Positions 7,360 to 16,700 of a stretch of DNA of 20,710 nucleotides are shown one piece after another. The stretch comes from Lysobacteraceae bacterium (GTDB lineage Bacteria; Pseudomonadota; Gammaproteobacteria; Xanthomonadales; Xanthomonadaceae), in assembly GCA_017990865.1 (NCBI GenBank), contig JAGNNB010000010.1, forward strand, positions 1 to 20,710. The letters are read 5' to 3'. The translations under genes and the position numbers were made by a program. Under the pieces are notes generated by a model. It had not been told where the DNA came from, made no database searches, and saw only the letters and a program-made list of their open reading frames with translations. The number at the start of each line of letters is the position of its first letter. The first letter of the stretch is position 1.

Positions 7360-10083
7360 TTACTCCGGATCGTAATCCAGATTCGAGGCGAGCCAGCGCT
7401 CGGCTTGCGCCAACGACACGCCCTTGCGCCGTGCGTAATCCTCGACTTGCTCTTTCGACACGCGGCCGACGACGAAATACTGACTCTGCGGGTGGCTGAA
7501 GTAGTAACCCGAAACCGACGCCGCGGGCAGCATCGCGAAACTTTCGGTCAGCGACATGCCGGTCTTCGCGCTGGTGTCGAGCAGGCGGAACAGCATCGCT
7601 TTCTCGCTGTGCTCGGGGCAGGCCGGATAACCGGGCGCGGGGCGTATGCCGCGATAGGATTCGGCGATCAAGGCATCGCCGCTCAACGCCTCATCGGCGG
7701 CGTAACCCCAGAACTCGGTGCGCACGCGCTGATGGAGGCGTTCCGCGAACGCTTCGGCCAATCGGTCCGCGAGGGCTTTGAGCAAGATCGCGTTGTAGTC
7801 GTCGTGATCGGCCTCGAAACGCGCGACATGCGGTTCGATACCGAGCCCGGCCGTCACCGCGAACATGCCGATCCAGTCTTGTTTCCCCGAGGTTTTCGGC
7901 GCGACGAAATCGGCGAGACAGAAGTCCGGGCGATCGACGGGTTTATCGACTTGCTGGCGGAGGAAGTGGAGGGTGGCGACTTCGCTCCTTCCCCCGCTGG
8001 CGGGGGAAGGTTGGGATGGGGGCAGGAGAACTTCGACATCGTCGCCCACGCTGTTCGCCGGCCACAGCCCGAACGCGCCTTTGGCGGTCAACCATTTCTC
8101 GTCGACGATGCGCGCCAGCATCGCCTGCGCGTCGCGATACAACTCGCGCGCCTGCGCGCCGACGATCGCATCGTCGAGAATCGCGGGGAATTTCCCGGCC
8201 AATTCCCAGGTGGCGAAGAACGGCGTCCAATCGATGTAGTCGATCAGCTCGGTCAGCGGATAGTCGTCGAATACGGTCGTGCCCGGCGCGCGCGGCGCGG
8301 GCGGGTCGTAGTCCGCCCATCCGCCGTCGAAGGCTTGCGCGCGCGCTTTTTCCAGCGGCACCAATCGTTTCGCATCGCCGCGATTGCGATGACGCGCGCG
8401 AATATCGGCGTAGTCGCTCTCGTTGGCGGCGACATAGGCGGCGCGCAATTCGGGCGAGATCAGCGATTGCGCCACGCCGACCGCGCGCGAGGCGTCCTTC
8501 ACCCACACCGTCGGCGCGGCGTAATGCGGATCGATTTTCAGCGCGGTGTGCGCGCGCGAGGTGGTGGCGCCGCCGATCAACAGCGGTACGTCGAAGCCCT
8601 GACGCTGCATTTCGCGGGCGACATGGCTCATTTCTTCCAGCGAGGGCGTGATCAAGCCGGAGAGGCCGATGATGTCGGCCTTCTCTTCCTTCGCGCGGTC
8701 CAAAATCGTCTGCGCCGGCACCATCACGCCCAGATCGACCACTTCGAAATTGTTGCAGGCCAGCACCACGCCAACGATATTCTTGCCGATGTCGTGCACG
8801 TCGCCCTTGACCGTCGCCAGCACGATCTTGCCGTTGTTTTTACCGGTGTCGCCGGTGCGGGCTTTTTCGGCTTCGATGTAGGGCAGCAGATAGGCCACGG
8901 CTTTTTTCATCACGCGCGCCGATTTCACCACCTGCGGCAGGAACATCTTGCCGGCGCCGAACAGATCGCCGACCACGTTCATGCCGGACATCAGCGGGCC
9001 TTCGATGACGTCCAGTGGACGCGTGGAGCGTGCGCGCGCTTCTTCGGTGTCGATCTCGATGTACTGGTCGATGCCGTGGACCAGCGCGTGCGACAGCCGG
9101 TCGTTCACCGGTTTCTCGCGCCAGCGCAGGTCCTCGACGCGCTTCTCGCCCTTCTTGCCCTTGAATCTGTCGGCGATTTCCAGCAGGCGCTCGGTCGAAT
9201 CCGCGCGGCGGTTCAGCACCACGTCTTCGACGCGCTCGCGCAATTCCGAATCCAAATCGTCGTACAGCGGCAAGGCGCCGGCGTTGACGATGCCCATATC
9301 CATGCCGGCACGGATCGCGTGGTACAGGAACACCACATGGATCGCTTGGCGCACGGCTTCGTTGCCGCGGAACGAGAACGACACGTTGGACACGCCGCCG
9401 GAGACGTGGCTGAGCGGGAAACGGCGTTTGAGTTCGCGGGTCGCTTCGATGAAGGCGACGGCGTAGTCGTTGTGTTCTTCGATGCCGGTGGCGACCGCGA
9501 AGACGTTGGGATCGAACACGATGTCTTCCGGCGGAAACCCGATGCGCTCGGTCAGCAGCGCGTACGCGCGCGAGCAGATATCGACTTTGCGCGCGACGGT
9601 ATCGGCCTGGCCTTGTTCGTCGAAGGCCATCACCACCACCGCGGCGCCGTAGCGACGCACCAAGCGCGCCTGCCGCAGGAATTCGGCTTCGCCTTCCTTC
9701 ATCGAAATGGAATTGACGATGCCTTTGCCCTGCAGGCATTTCAAACCGGCTTCGATCACGGCGAATTTCGAGCTGTCCACCATCACCGGGATGCGCGCGA
9801 TGTCCGGCTCGGCGGCGATCAGGTTCAGGAATTCCACCATGGCCCGTTCGGAATCGAGCATGCCCTCGTCCATGTTGACGTCGAGCACCTGCGCGCCGTT
9901 CTCGACCTGCTGGCGAGCGACGACCACGGCTTCGTCGAAGCGGCCTTCCAGAATCAATTTCTTGAACTGCGCCGAGCCGGTGACATTGGTGCGCTCGCCG
10001 ACGTTGACGAAGTTGGTCTCGGGCGAGATGACCAGCGGTTCCAGCCCGCTGAGGCGTGTGTGGCGAACGAGAGGGGAGTTCAT
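7360..10083 (-). CDS. metH: Methionine synthase (cobalamin-dependent), pterin/B12/reactivation part
   Basis: This 907-residue protein is MetH without its homocysteine domain. It moves a methyl group from methyltetrahydrofolate to cobalamin. The pterin domain begins at about residue 25 ([17 protein letters not shown]). The cobalamin domain has GDVHDIGKN with His430, the lower axial ligand, equivalent to E. coli His759. The C-terminal SAM-binding reactivation domain has [12 protein letters not shown] and ends in [13 protein letters not shown]. Start chosen at 10083: the next residues RLSGLEP match the E. coli linker. The frame is open further upstream, but that part is REP sequence. An REP palindrome is translated in frame at about residues 685-700 (SQPSPASGG), lengthening a loop. 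The homocysteine half is the next gene upstream, 280 bp away. Confidence 0.93.
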   Translation of the reverse strand: MNSPLVRHTRLSGLEPLVISPETNFVNVGERTNVTGSAQFKKLILEGRFDEAVVVARQQVENGAQVLDVNMDEGMLDSERAMVEFLNLIAAEPDIARIPVMVDSSKFAVIEAGLKCLQGKGIVNSISMKEGEAEFLRQARLVRRYGAAVVVMAFDEQGQADTVARKVDICSRAYALLTERIGFPPEDIVFDPNVFAVATGIEEHNDYAVAFIEATRELKRRFPLSHVSGGVSNVSFSFRGNEAVRQAIHVVFLYHAIRAGMDMGIVNAGALPLYDDLDSELRERVEDVVLNRRADSTERLLEIADRFKGKKGEKRVEDLRWREKPVNDRLSHALVHGIDQYIEIDTEEARARSTRPLDVIEGPLMSGMNVVGDLFGAGKMFLPQVVKSARVMKKAVAYLLPYIEAEKARTGDTGKNNGKIVLATVKGDVHDIGKNIVGVVLACNNFEVVDLGVMVPAQTILDRAKEEKADIIGLSGLITPSLEEMSHVAREMQRQGFDVPLLIGGATTSRAHTALKIDPHYAAPTVWVKDASRAVGVAQSLISPELRAAYVAANESDYADIRARHRNRGDAKRLVPLEKARAQAFDGGWADYDPPAPRAPGTTVFDDYPLTELIDYIDWTPFFATWELAGKFPAILDDAIVGAQARELYRDAQAMLARIVDEKWLTAKGAFGLWPANSVGDDVEVLLPPSQPSPASGGRSEVATLHFLRQQVDKPVDRPDFCLADFVAPKTSGKQDWIGMFAVTAGLGIEPHVARFEADHDDYNAILLKALADRLAEAFAERLHQRVRTEFWGYAADEALSGDALIAESYRGIRPAPGYPACPEHSEKAMLFRLLDTSAKTGMSLTESFAMLPAASVSGYYFSHPQSQYFVVGRVSKEQVEDYARRKGVSLAQAERWLASNLDYDPE
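7987..8028. repeat. REP-type palindrome inside metH
   Basis: CCTTCCCCCGC (7987-7997) and GCGGGGGAAGG (8000-8010) form a perfect 11-bp stem around TG, followed by the tail TTGGGATGGGGG. Stem and tail match the layout of the two palindromes at 10105-10239 (stem, then a G-rich TGGGGTGAGGGG-like tail). It lies wholly inside the coding sequence and is read in frame on the minus strand as [11 protein letters not shown]. Confidence 0.85.
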
Positions 10084-10104
10084 CGTGGATCTCGGGGACT
10101 TGCT

Positions 10105-10147
10105 CCCTCTCTCCCGCGCGAGGTGGGGGAGAGGGCTGGGGTGAGGG
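10105..10147 (+). repeat. REP-type palindrome, first of an inverted pair
   Basis: CCCTCTCTCCC (10105-10115) pairs with GGGGGAGAGGG (10125-10135), 11 bp with one T-G wobble and a 9-nt loop, followed by the tail CTGGGGTGAGGGG. It begins 21 bp beyond the start of the large metH gene, so it lies in that gene's 5' leader. Its tail points towards the second palindrome. Confidence 0.8.
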
Positions 10148-10197
10148 GCGCTTTGCAGGAGGCGGTCGTTGATGGCGAGATCATCGCGGCCGTTTTG

Positions 10198-10239
10198 CCC
10201 CTCACCCCGACCCTCTCCCCGGCGGGGCCGGGGAGAGGG
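10198..10239 (-). repeat. REP-type palindrome, second of an inverted pair
   Basis: CCCTCTCCCCGGC (10211-10223) and GCCGGGGAGAGGG (10227-10239) form a perfect 13-bp stem with a GGG loop. The tail GCCCCTCACCCCG (10198-10210) is the reverse complement, nearly base for base, of the tail of the palindrome at 10105-10147. The two units therefore face each other across about 50 bp of ordinary sequence, a BIME-like arrangement. Confidence 0.85.
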
Positions 10240-10308
10240 AGAAAATCTGCACTCGCGATGCGGAGAAGAGGGAGAAAATCTGCATTCGCGATGCAGGGGA
10301 GAGGGAGG
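10235..10308. repeat. 33-bp tandem repeat, about 2.2 copies
   Basis: Copies start at 10235, 10268 and 10301 (partial) with a period of exactly 33 bp. Each begins GAGGGAGAAAATCTGCA and continues with C/T-TCGCGATGC. The first copy shares its GAGGG with the right arm of the REP stem, and the partial third copy reproduces GAGGGAG. Copy two contains a perfect TGCAT-TCGCG-ATGCA stem-loop (10281-10295). It probably grew by slippage or recombination from the edge of the REP element (inference). Confidence 0.8.
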
Positions 10309-10363
10309 ACATACCTGCCAGCGCTGCGGAGGCTCATCGATGTCGACGCACTTGCACGATCGC

Positions 10364-11473
10364 TCACGCCGCGGCTTCCCATTGCGGCAATGCGCGCGGC
10401 GGTACATCGGCGACCGCGTCGGCGATCGCGCGAATGTGTTCGGGCGTGGTGCCGCAGCATCCGCCGACCATATTGAGCAGGCCGGCCTCGGCGAATTCGC
10501 GCAGCACGGCGGCCATGTCCTCGGGCGTTTCGTCGTAACCGCCGAAGGCGTTGGGCAGGCCGGCGTTCGGATGCGTGCTGATGTGCGCATCGGCGACTTG
10601 CGCCAGGATATCGACGTGCGCGCGCAGGTCTTTTGCGCCTAGCGCGCAATTCAAGCCGATCGACAACGGTTGCGCGTGCTGCAGCGAATACCAGAAGGCT
10701 TCCGCCGTTTGCCCGGACAGGGTGCGGCCGGAGGCGTCGGTGATTGTGCCGGAGATCATGACCGGCAGACGCGCGCCGCGCGACTCGAAGACCTCTTCGA
10801 TCGCGAACAGCGCGGCCTTCGCGTTGAGCGTGTCGAAAATGGTTTCGACCATCAGCGCGTCGGCGCCGCCGTCGATCAAACCTTCGGCCGCTTCGCGGTA
10901 GGCCACGCGCAATTCGTCGAAGGAAATCGCGCGGAAACCCGGGCGATTCACGTCTGGGCTGATCGAAGCCGTGCGGCTGGTCGGGCCGAGCACGCCGATG
11001 ACGAAGCGAGGTTTGCTCGGGGTCGCCGCTTCGGCGACATCGCAGGCGCTGCGGGCGAGCCGCGCGCCGGCTTCGTTCAATTCGCGCGCCAAATGCTCCA
11101 ATCCGTAGTCGGCCAGCGAAATGGTGGTGGAGTTGAAGGTGTTGGTTTCGATCAAATCGGCGCCGGCATCGAGATAACCGCGATGGATCTCCGCGATGAT
11201 GTCCGGGCGGGTCAGACTCAGCAGATCGTTATTGCCTTTCTGGTCGCGATGTTCGTGGCCGCAGGCGCAGCCCGCGGCGTGCGCATGGTCGGTCACGGCC
11301 TTCGCATCGAAGCCCTCGGCGAAACGTTCGCCGCGATAATCGCCTTCCTGCAGGTCGTAGCGCTGGATCATCGTGCCCATCGCGCCGTCGACGATCAAAA
11401 TGCGTTGCGCCAACGCCGCTTCGAGCGCGGCGACGCGGTCCGGTCGCAGCCAGGGCAAGTCGCGTTCACTCAT
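10364..11473 (-). CDS. Homocysteine S-methyltransferase, N-terminal part of a split MetH
   Basis: This 369-residue protein is the homocysteine-binding, zinc-dependent barrel of cobalamin methionine synthase. Landmarks are [12 protein letters not shown] (28-39), [44 protein letters not shown], and zinc ligands in GLNCALGA and GGCCGTT. It ends [11 protein letters not shown], matching the E. coli MetH interdomain linker, so no domain sequence is missing. About 20 extra residues near 57-77 compared with E. coli form a His/Cys-rich run ([13 protein letters not shown]). The ATG at 11473 overlaps the upstream regulator stop (ATGA), and GGAG lies 7 nt upstream. It must work in trans with the large MetH protein encoded downstream, carrying methyl from cobalamin to homocysteine. 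Confidence 0.93.
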   Translation of the reverse strand: MSERDLPWLRPDRVAALEAALAQRILIVDGAMGTMIQRYDLQEGDYRGERFAEGFDAKAVTDHAHAAGCACGHEHRDQKGNNDLLSLTRPDIIAEIHRGYLDAGADLIETNTFNSTTISLADYGLEHLARELNEAGARLARSACDVAEAATPSKPRFVIGVLGPTSRTASISPDVNRPGFRAISFDELRVAYREAAEGLIDGGADALMVETIFDTLNAKAALFAIEEVFESRGARLPVMISGTITDASGRTLSGQTAEAFWYSLQHAQPLSIGLNCALGAKDLRAHVDILAQVADAHISTHPNAGLPNAFGGYDETPEDMAAVLREFAEAGLLNMVGGCCGTTPEHIRAIADAVADVPPRALPQWEAAA

Positions 11474-12399
11474 GGTTTGACTCCGATCAGAGAGACGACT
11501 TCGAAATGCGGCGGGCGTTTTTCGCGGGTGACGATGTCGCTGGCGACGATCTCGAGACCGGCTTTTTCGGCGAATTTGTGCAGATCCTTGTCGCCGAAGC
11601 CCAGATTGACGTGACCATAGGTTTCGACCACGCCGCGGTGTTCGTGCCGGGCCAGACTGCACAGCAGCAGGCGTCCGCCGGGGCGCAGCACGCGCGCCGC
11701 TTCGGCCACCGCCTGCGCCGGTTTGGCGGCGTAGGTCAGGGCGTGCATCAGCACCACCAGATCGAAACGTCCGTCCTCGTACGGCAGCGCGTGCATATCG
11801 CCTTCGCGCACTTCGACGTGTTCGAAGCGGCGCAGGCGTTCGCTGGCGGCGGCGACCACGCGGGCGCTGACGTCCAAACAGATGTATTCGCGGGCATGCG
11901 GCGCCAGCAGTTCGGCCAGCACGCCATCGCCCGAGGCGATGTCCAACACCCGGCCAGGGGCGAGCAGCGGTAGCGCCGAACGCGCCAGCGCTTCCCACGT
12001 GCGGCCCGGCGAGTAGTGCCGTTCCATATCGCCGGCCACGCTATCGGCCCAATTGGCGTCGGCTGCGCGCGCGGCCAGCACCGACGGAATTCGTTCCTCG
12101 TCCTGGCGCAACAAGGGGTCGTCGCTGCCTTCGCGCAACGTGCGCCACAGAGCGCGCTGAGCCGGGTCCAGGCCGGCTTCCTCGAAGCGGTAGTAAGCCG
12201 AAACCCCGGCGCGGCGGTCGCGAACCAGCCCGGCGTCCTTCAGTCGCGCCAGATGGGTCGATACCCGCGGCTGCGCCAAGCGGGTGATCGAGGACAGCTC
12301 GGCCACGGTCAGCTCCTCGCGTTCGAGCAAGGCGAGCAGCCGCACGCGGGTGGCGTCGGCCAGCACTTTCAAACGGGACGACCAACCTTCAAGGTCCAT
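11470..12399 (-). CDS. ArsR-family regulator fused to a SAM-dependent methyltransferase domain
   Basis: This 309-residue protein joins a winged helix-turn-helix (about 5-75, with [14 protein letters not shown] and recognition-helix region [15 protein letters not shown]) to a class I methyltransferase domain (about 120-300). SAM motif I is VLDIASGDG (151-159), and [19 protein letters not shown] and [10 protein letters not shown] follow. The cysteine metal-binding motif of metal-sensing ArsR proteins is absent (ELTVAELSS), so it probably senses a metabolite. Its stop overlaps the homocysteine methyltransferase start by 4 bp. SahR-type ArsR regulators are known to control SAM-cycle genes in Proteobacteria; a similar job here, with the C-terminal domain as a SAM/SAH sensor or active methyltransferase, is inference. 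A nested palindrome 8-34 bp upstream of the start may be its operator. Confidence 0.88.
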   Translation of the reverse strand: MDLEGWSSRLKVLADATRVRLLALLEREELTVAELSSITRLAQPRVSTHLARLKDAGLVRDRRAGVSAYYRFEEAGLDPAQRALWRTLREGSDDPLLRQDEERIPSVLAARAADANWADSVAGDMERHYSPGRTWEALARSALPLLAPGRVLDIASGDGVLAELLAPHAREYICLDVSARVVAAASERLRRFEHVEVREGDMHALPYEDGRFDLVVLMHALTYAAKPAQAVAEAARVLRPGGRLLLCSLARHEHRGVVETYGHVNLGFGDKDLHKFAEKAGLEIVASDIVTREKRPPHFEVVSLIGVKP

Positions 12400-12406
12400 G
12401 GCTCAA

Positions 12407-12433
12407 ATATCTTCGTATCGCGATATAGCGATA
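12407..12433. promoter_or_regulatory. Nested palindromes, candidate operator of the ArsR-methyltransferase protein
   Basis: An AT-rich island in GC-rich surroundings. TATCGC (12416-12421) and GCGATA (12428-12433) are inverted around six bases, giving 16 of 18 symmetric positions. TATCGCGATA (12416-12425) is itself a perfect palindrome, and ATATC (12407-12411) with GATAT (12422-12426) forms a wider inverted repeat. It sits 8 bp before the minus-strand ATG at 12399, where ArsR proteins usually repress their own gene. No clear -35/-10 pair could be assigned. Confidence 0.55.
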
Positions 12434-12513
12434 ATTGTCGGCCGCCGGCGGGATGCGGTCAAGCGCGAAGCCCCGGCGCGGGCGCGAGGCTAGGGCTGGA
12501 ACGGCCCCGCCGT

Positions 12514-12519
12514 TACAAT
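12514..12519 (+). promoter_or_regulatory. Possible -10 box for the acyl-CoA dehydrogenase gene
   Basis: TACAAT matches five of six bases of the TATAAT consensus and lies 27 nt before the ATG at 12547. At 17-nt spacing the -35 position reads TAGGGC, a poor match, so any promoter here would need an activator or a different sigma factor. Confidence 0.3.
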
Positions 12520-12546
12520 GATGTTTTCGTATTCATCGCCGAGGAC

Positions 12547-13701
12547 ATGCCCGTGGATTTTCGTTTCACAGATGAGCAGTTGATGATTCAGGACGCGGCA
12601 CGGCGCATCGCCCAGGAAAAGATCGCGCCCAGCGCCGAGCATTTCGACAAGATCGGCGAATTCCCGCTGGAGAACATGCGCACGCTCGGCGAGAACGGGA
12701 TGATGGGCATCGAGGTGCCGGCCGAATACGGCGGAGCCGGGATGGACGCGATCAGCTACGTACTGGCGATGATCGTAGTGGCCGCCGCCGACGCCGCGCA
12801 TTCCACCATCATGTCGGTGAACAACTCGCTGTTCTGCAACGGCATTCTGAAATTCGGCACTGAGGCGCAGAAGCAGTTGTACGTGCGCGCGATCGCCGAA
12901 GGTCGCGAAATCGGCGCCTTCGCGCTGACCGAGCCGCAGTCCGGCTCCGACGCCACCGCGATGCGCTGCAAGGCGGTGAAGCAGACCGACGGCAGCTACG
13001 TCGTCAACGGCAAGAAGAGTTGGATCACTTCCGGCCCGGTGGCGAAGTACATCGTGCTGTTCGCGATGACCGACCCCGAAAAAGGCGCGCGCGGCATCAC
13101 CGCCTTCGTGATCGACACCGCGCGCGAAGGATTCCATCGCGGCAAGACCGAACCGAAGCTGGGCATCCGCGCGTCGGCGACGTGCGAGATCGAATTCGCC
13201 GATTACCGCGTCAACGCCGACGAAGTGCTGGGCGCGGAAGGCGAGGGTTTCAAGATCGCGATGGGCGTGCTGGACGCCGGCCGCATCGGCATCGCTTCGC
13301 AGGCCATCGGCATCGCCCGCGCCGCCTACGAAGCCACGGTCGCTTACGTGAAAGAGCGCAAAGCCTTCGGCGCACCGATCGGTACGTTCCAAATGACCCA
13401 AGCCAAGATCGCCGACATGAAATGCAAGCTCGATGCGGCGATGCTGCTGACGCTGCGCGCGGCGTGGCTGAAAGGCGAAGGCCAGCGTTTCACCAACGAA
13501 GCGTCGATCGCGAAACTGACGGCATCGGAAGCCGCGATGTGGATCGCGCATCAAGCGGTGCAAATCCACGGCGGTATGGGGTACTCGAAGGAAATGCCGC
13601 TGGAGCGGTACTTCCGCGACGCGAAGATCACCGAAATCTACGAAGGCACCAGCGAGATCCAACGTTTGGTGATCGCCCGCAACGAAACCGGCCTGCGCTG
13701 A
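12547..13701 (+). CDS. Acyl-CoA dehydrogenase
   Basis: This FAD enzyme of 384 residues oxidises an acyl-CoA to its trans-2-enoyl form, passing electrons to electron-transfer flavoprotein. Family marks are FRFTDEQLMIQDAARRIAQE at the N-terminus, GAFALTEPQSGSDATAM near the flavin, KSWITSG, and QAVQIHGGMGYSKEMPLERYFRDAK. The catalytic base Glu366 is in YEGTSEIQRLVIA, the position used by short- and medium-chain enzymes and butyryl-CoA dehydrogenase. Chain-length preference cannot be read; short or branched acyl-CoA is likely. The first ATG has GAGG only 2 nt away. A GTG at 12553 has the same GAGG at 8 nt and gives the family-typical MDF start, so the true start may be 12553. The NAD-glutamate dehydrogenase follows after 28 bp. 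Confidence 0.93.
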   Translation: MPVDFRFTDEQLMIQDAARRIAQEKIAPSAEHFDKIGEFPLENMRTLGENGMMGIEVPAEYGGAGMDAISYVLAMIVVAAADAAHSTIMSVNNSLFCNGILKFGTEAQKQLYVRAIAEGREIGAFALTEPQSGSDATAMRCKAVKQTDGSYVVNGKKSWITSGPVAKYIVLFAMTDPEKGARGITAFVIDTAREGFHRGKTEPKLGIRASATCEIEFADYRVNADEVLGAEGEGFKIAMGVLDAGRIGIASQAIGIARAAYEATVAYVKERKAFGAPIGTFQMTQAKIADMKCKLDAAMLLTLRAAWLKGEGQRFTNEASIAKLTASEAAMWIAHQAVQIHGGMGYSKEMPLERYFRDAKITEIYEGTSEIQRLVIARNETGLR

Positions 13702-13729
13702 TCGCGGCGCCCAACGGATCGCAACGCAC

Positions 13730-16700
13730 ATGACCAAGAAAATCGCTTCCCCGCGCGCCCGCGGCGCCGGCAAACCGAACCGTGGCGAACAACGTCTGCT
13801 CGCGCCGATCCTGGAGGCCGTGCGCAAGCGCGCCAAAGGCGGCGCGAACGATGCCGTTGCGTTCGCCGACGCGTTCTATCAGCGCATGAGCGAAGACGAA
13901 TTGCCGGCGCACAGCGCCGACGCCTGGGCCGCGCTGGCGTGCGATATGCTCGAATTCGCGCGCAAACGCACGCCGGGTACGCCGAGCGTGCGCCTGTTCA
14001 GCCCCAGCCAAGGCAAGCACGGTTGGGAATCGCCGCACACCATGCTGCAGATCGTCAACGACGATATGCCGTTCCTGGTCGACTCGGTGACGATGGCGCT
14101 CGCCGAGCGCGGCATCGGCGTGCATGTGCTGGGCCATCCGATCGTGACGGTGAAGCGCGACCGCGCCGGCAAGTTGACGGCGGTGGGCGAGGGCGTGGCC
14201 GAATCGATGATGAGTCTGGAGATCGATCGTCAATCCGCCGCCGACGCCGCCGAGGTCGAAACCGCGATCCGTACCGTGCTGGCCGATGTGCGCGCGATCG
14301 TCGGCGATTGGCCGTCGATGCGCGACAAGATGCTGCAAATCACCGAGGATTTAGCGCATCGGCGGATGCCGATCGACGCGGCCGGGCGCGCCGAAGCGCA
14401 GGAGTTCTTGCGTTGGGCGGCGGCCGATCATTTCACCTTCCTCGGCTATCGCGAATACAAGGTCAAGAAACAGGGCAGTGATGAAGTGCTGGCGGCGATC
14501 GACGGCACCGGCCTGGGCTTGTTGCGCGCCAAAGCCGCGGCGAAACCGCGCAAATTGACCACGCTCGCGGCGCATTACATGCCGCAGTCCGGCGCAGTGG
14601 ACGCGTTGATCCTGACCAAGACCAACGCGCGTTCCAGCGTGCATCGTCCCGGCTACATGGATTACATCGGCGTGCTGAGTTTCGACGCCGAAGGGCGCGC
14701 GGTGGGCGAACAGCGTTTCATCGGTCTCTACACGTCCGGTGCCTATACGCGTCGCCCGTGGGAGATTCCGTTGGTGCGCGAGCGGCACGACCGCGTGATG
14801 ACCGGTTCGGGTTTCGCCGCCAACAGCCATAGCGGCAAGGCGTTGCGGCATATTCTCGAAAAATTGCCGCGCGACGAATTGTTCCAATCGTCCGAGAGCG
14901 AACTGCTCGATCTCGCCAAGGGCGTGCTCGGCTTGCAGGAGCGCGTGCGCAGCCGTTTGTTCCTGCGTCACGATCGCTATGGCCGTTTCTATTCCGTGCT
15001 GGCCTACGTGCCGCGCGAACGCTACAACACCGAAATGCGCCTGCGCATCGAAGCGATGCTCAAGGACGCGCTGCACGCCGATCGTATCGATTCCACGGTT
15101 CAAATGGGCGACTCGCCGTTGGCGCAGGTGCACATGCTGGCGCGCCCGCGCAAGGGCGAAGCGGTGGACGCCGACGCAGCCGTTCTGAACGCGAATCTTT
15201 CGGCGATCGTGCGCAATTGGCAGGACGATCTGCGCGAACAACTGGTCGCGCGCCGCGGCGAAGAGCAGGGGCTCGCGCTCGCCTCGGGCATCGGCCGCGC
15301 GCTGCCGGCCGGCTACATCGAAAAAGTCTCCGCGGCGGTCGCCGCCAGCGACGTGGAGCGCTTGGGCGGATTGACCCCGGAACAAGATTTGCGTTTGAGC
15401 CTCTACCGCGGCCAAGACGGCGGCCTGCGCTTCAAGTTCTACCGACTGCACGACGATATTCCCTTGTCGGATGCGATGCCGATGATGGAGAACATGGGGC
15501 TGCGCGTGATTTCCGAGCACCCATATCGCATCGAACTCGGCGATCGCGCGGCCTATATCCAGGACTTCGAAGTCGAAGCCGCGCGCGGCGATCTCGACGT
15601 CGGCGACTTCGACGAAAACTTCGAGGAAGCCTTCGGCCGCATTTGGCGCGGCGATGCGGAGAACGATGGCTTCAACCGCCTCATTCTCACCGCGAACCTG
15701 TCCTGGAAACAGGTGTCGATGCTGCGCGCCTACTGCAAGTACCTGCTGCAGCTCGGCGTTCCGTTTTCGCAGGCGTACGTCGAGGGCACGTTCGCGCGTT
15801 ACCCGATCCTCGCGCGCCTGATGACCGAATTGTTCGAAGCGCGCTTCGACCCGGCGACCGGCAACGAAAGCAAGGCCGATATCAAACTGGGCATGGAGCA
15901 TTTCCGCCACCAGCTCATGAGTCTGGCCGCGGACGATGCCGCGATGTTGGCCGCAGTGGAGCCGGTGATCGCCGCCCGCAGCGGCAAACGCGACGCGCAA
16001 TTGGCGGCGACGCGGCAGGCGATCAAGGTGTTGCTCGATCGCGTGTCCAGTCTCGACGAAGACCGCATCCTGCGCAGTTTCGTCGCCGCGATCGAAGCGA
16101 CGCTGCGCACGAATTACTACATTCGCTACGACCGCGGCCGTTACAAGGACGGTCTGCGCGCCGACGGTGGGCCGGCCGATTATCTGAGCTTCAAGTTCGA
16201 TTCGTCGAAAGTGCCGGACTTGCCTAAACCGCGCCCTTATCGCGAGATTTTCGTCTGCGGTCCGCGCGTGGAAGGCGTGCATCTGCGCTTCGGTCCGGTG
16301 GCGCGCGGCGGCTTGCGCTGGTCGGATCGTCGCGAAGACTTCCGCACCGAAGTATTGGGTCTGGTGAAGGCGCAGATGGTGAAGAACACCGTCATCGTGC
16401 CGGTGGGCTCGAAGGGCGGCTTCTTCTGCAAGCAATTGCCCGATCCGGCGGTCGATCGCGATGCCTGGTTCAACGAAGGCGTCGCCTGCTACAAACGTTT
16501 CATCAACGGTTTGCTCGACATCACCGACAACATCACCGGCGACGGCCGCATCGTGCCGCCCGACGATGTGGTGCGCCACGACGGCGATGATCCGTATCTC
16601 GTGGTCGCCGCCGACAAGGGCACCGCGACCTTCTCCGACATCGCCAACGGCATCGCCCGCGCGCACGGTTTCTGGCTGGACGATGCGTTCGCGTCCGGCG

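Noticed and set aside
10235..10308. CRISPR-like repeat
   Set aside because: The 33-bp units are contiguous with no unique spacers, and no cas gene is present.
7405..10476. Plus-strand open frame of 1023 codons antisense to the large metH gene
   Set aside because: Shadow of the sense codons; no domain recognised, and it runs through the REP elements.
10084..10590. N-terminal extension of the large MetH protein
   Set aside because: The extension is encoded by REP and tandem-repeat DNA and overlaps the small half; kept only as a frameshift hypothesis.
12400..12546. Riboswitch (SAM, SAH or cobalamin) ahead of the methionine block
   Set aside because: The gap before the regulator start lacks the conserved cores of these classes and is too short on the minus strand before the ATG.
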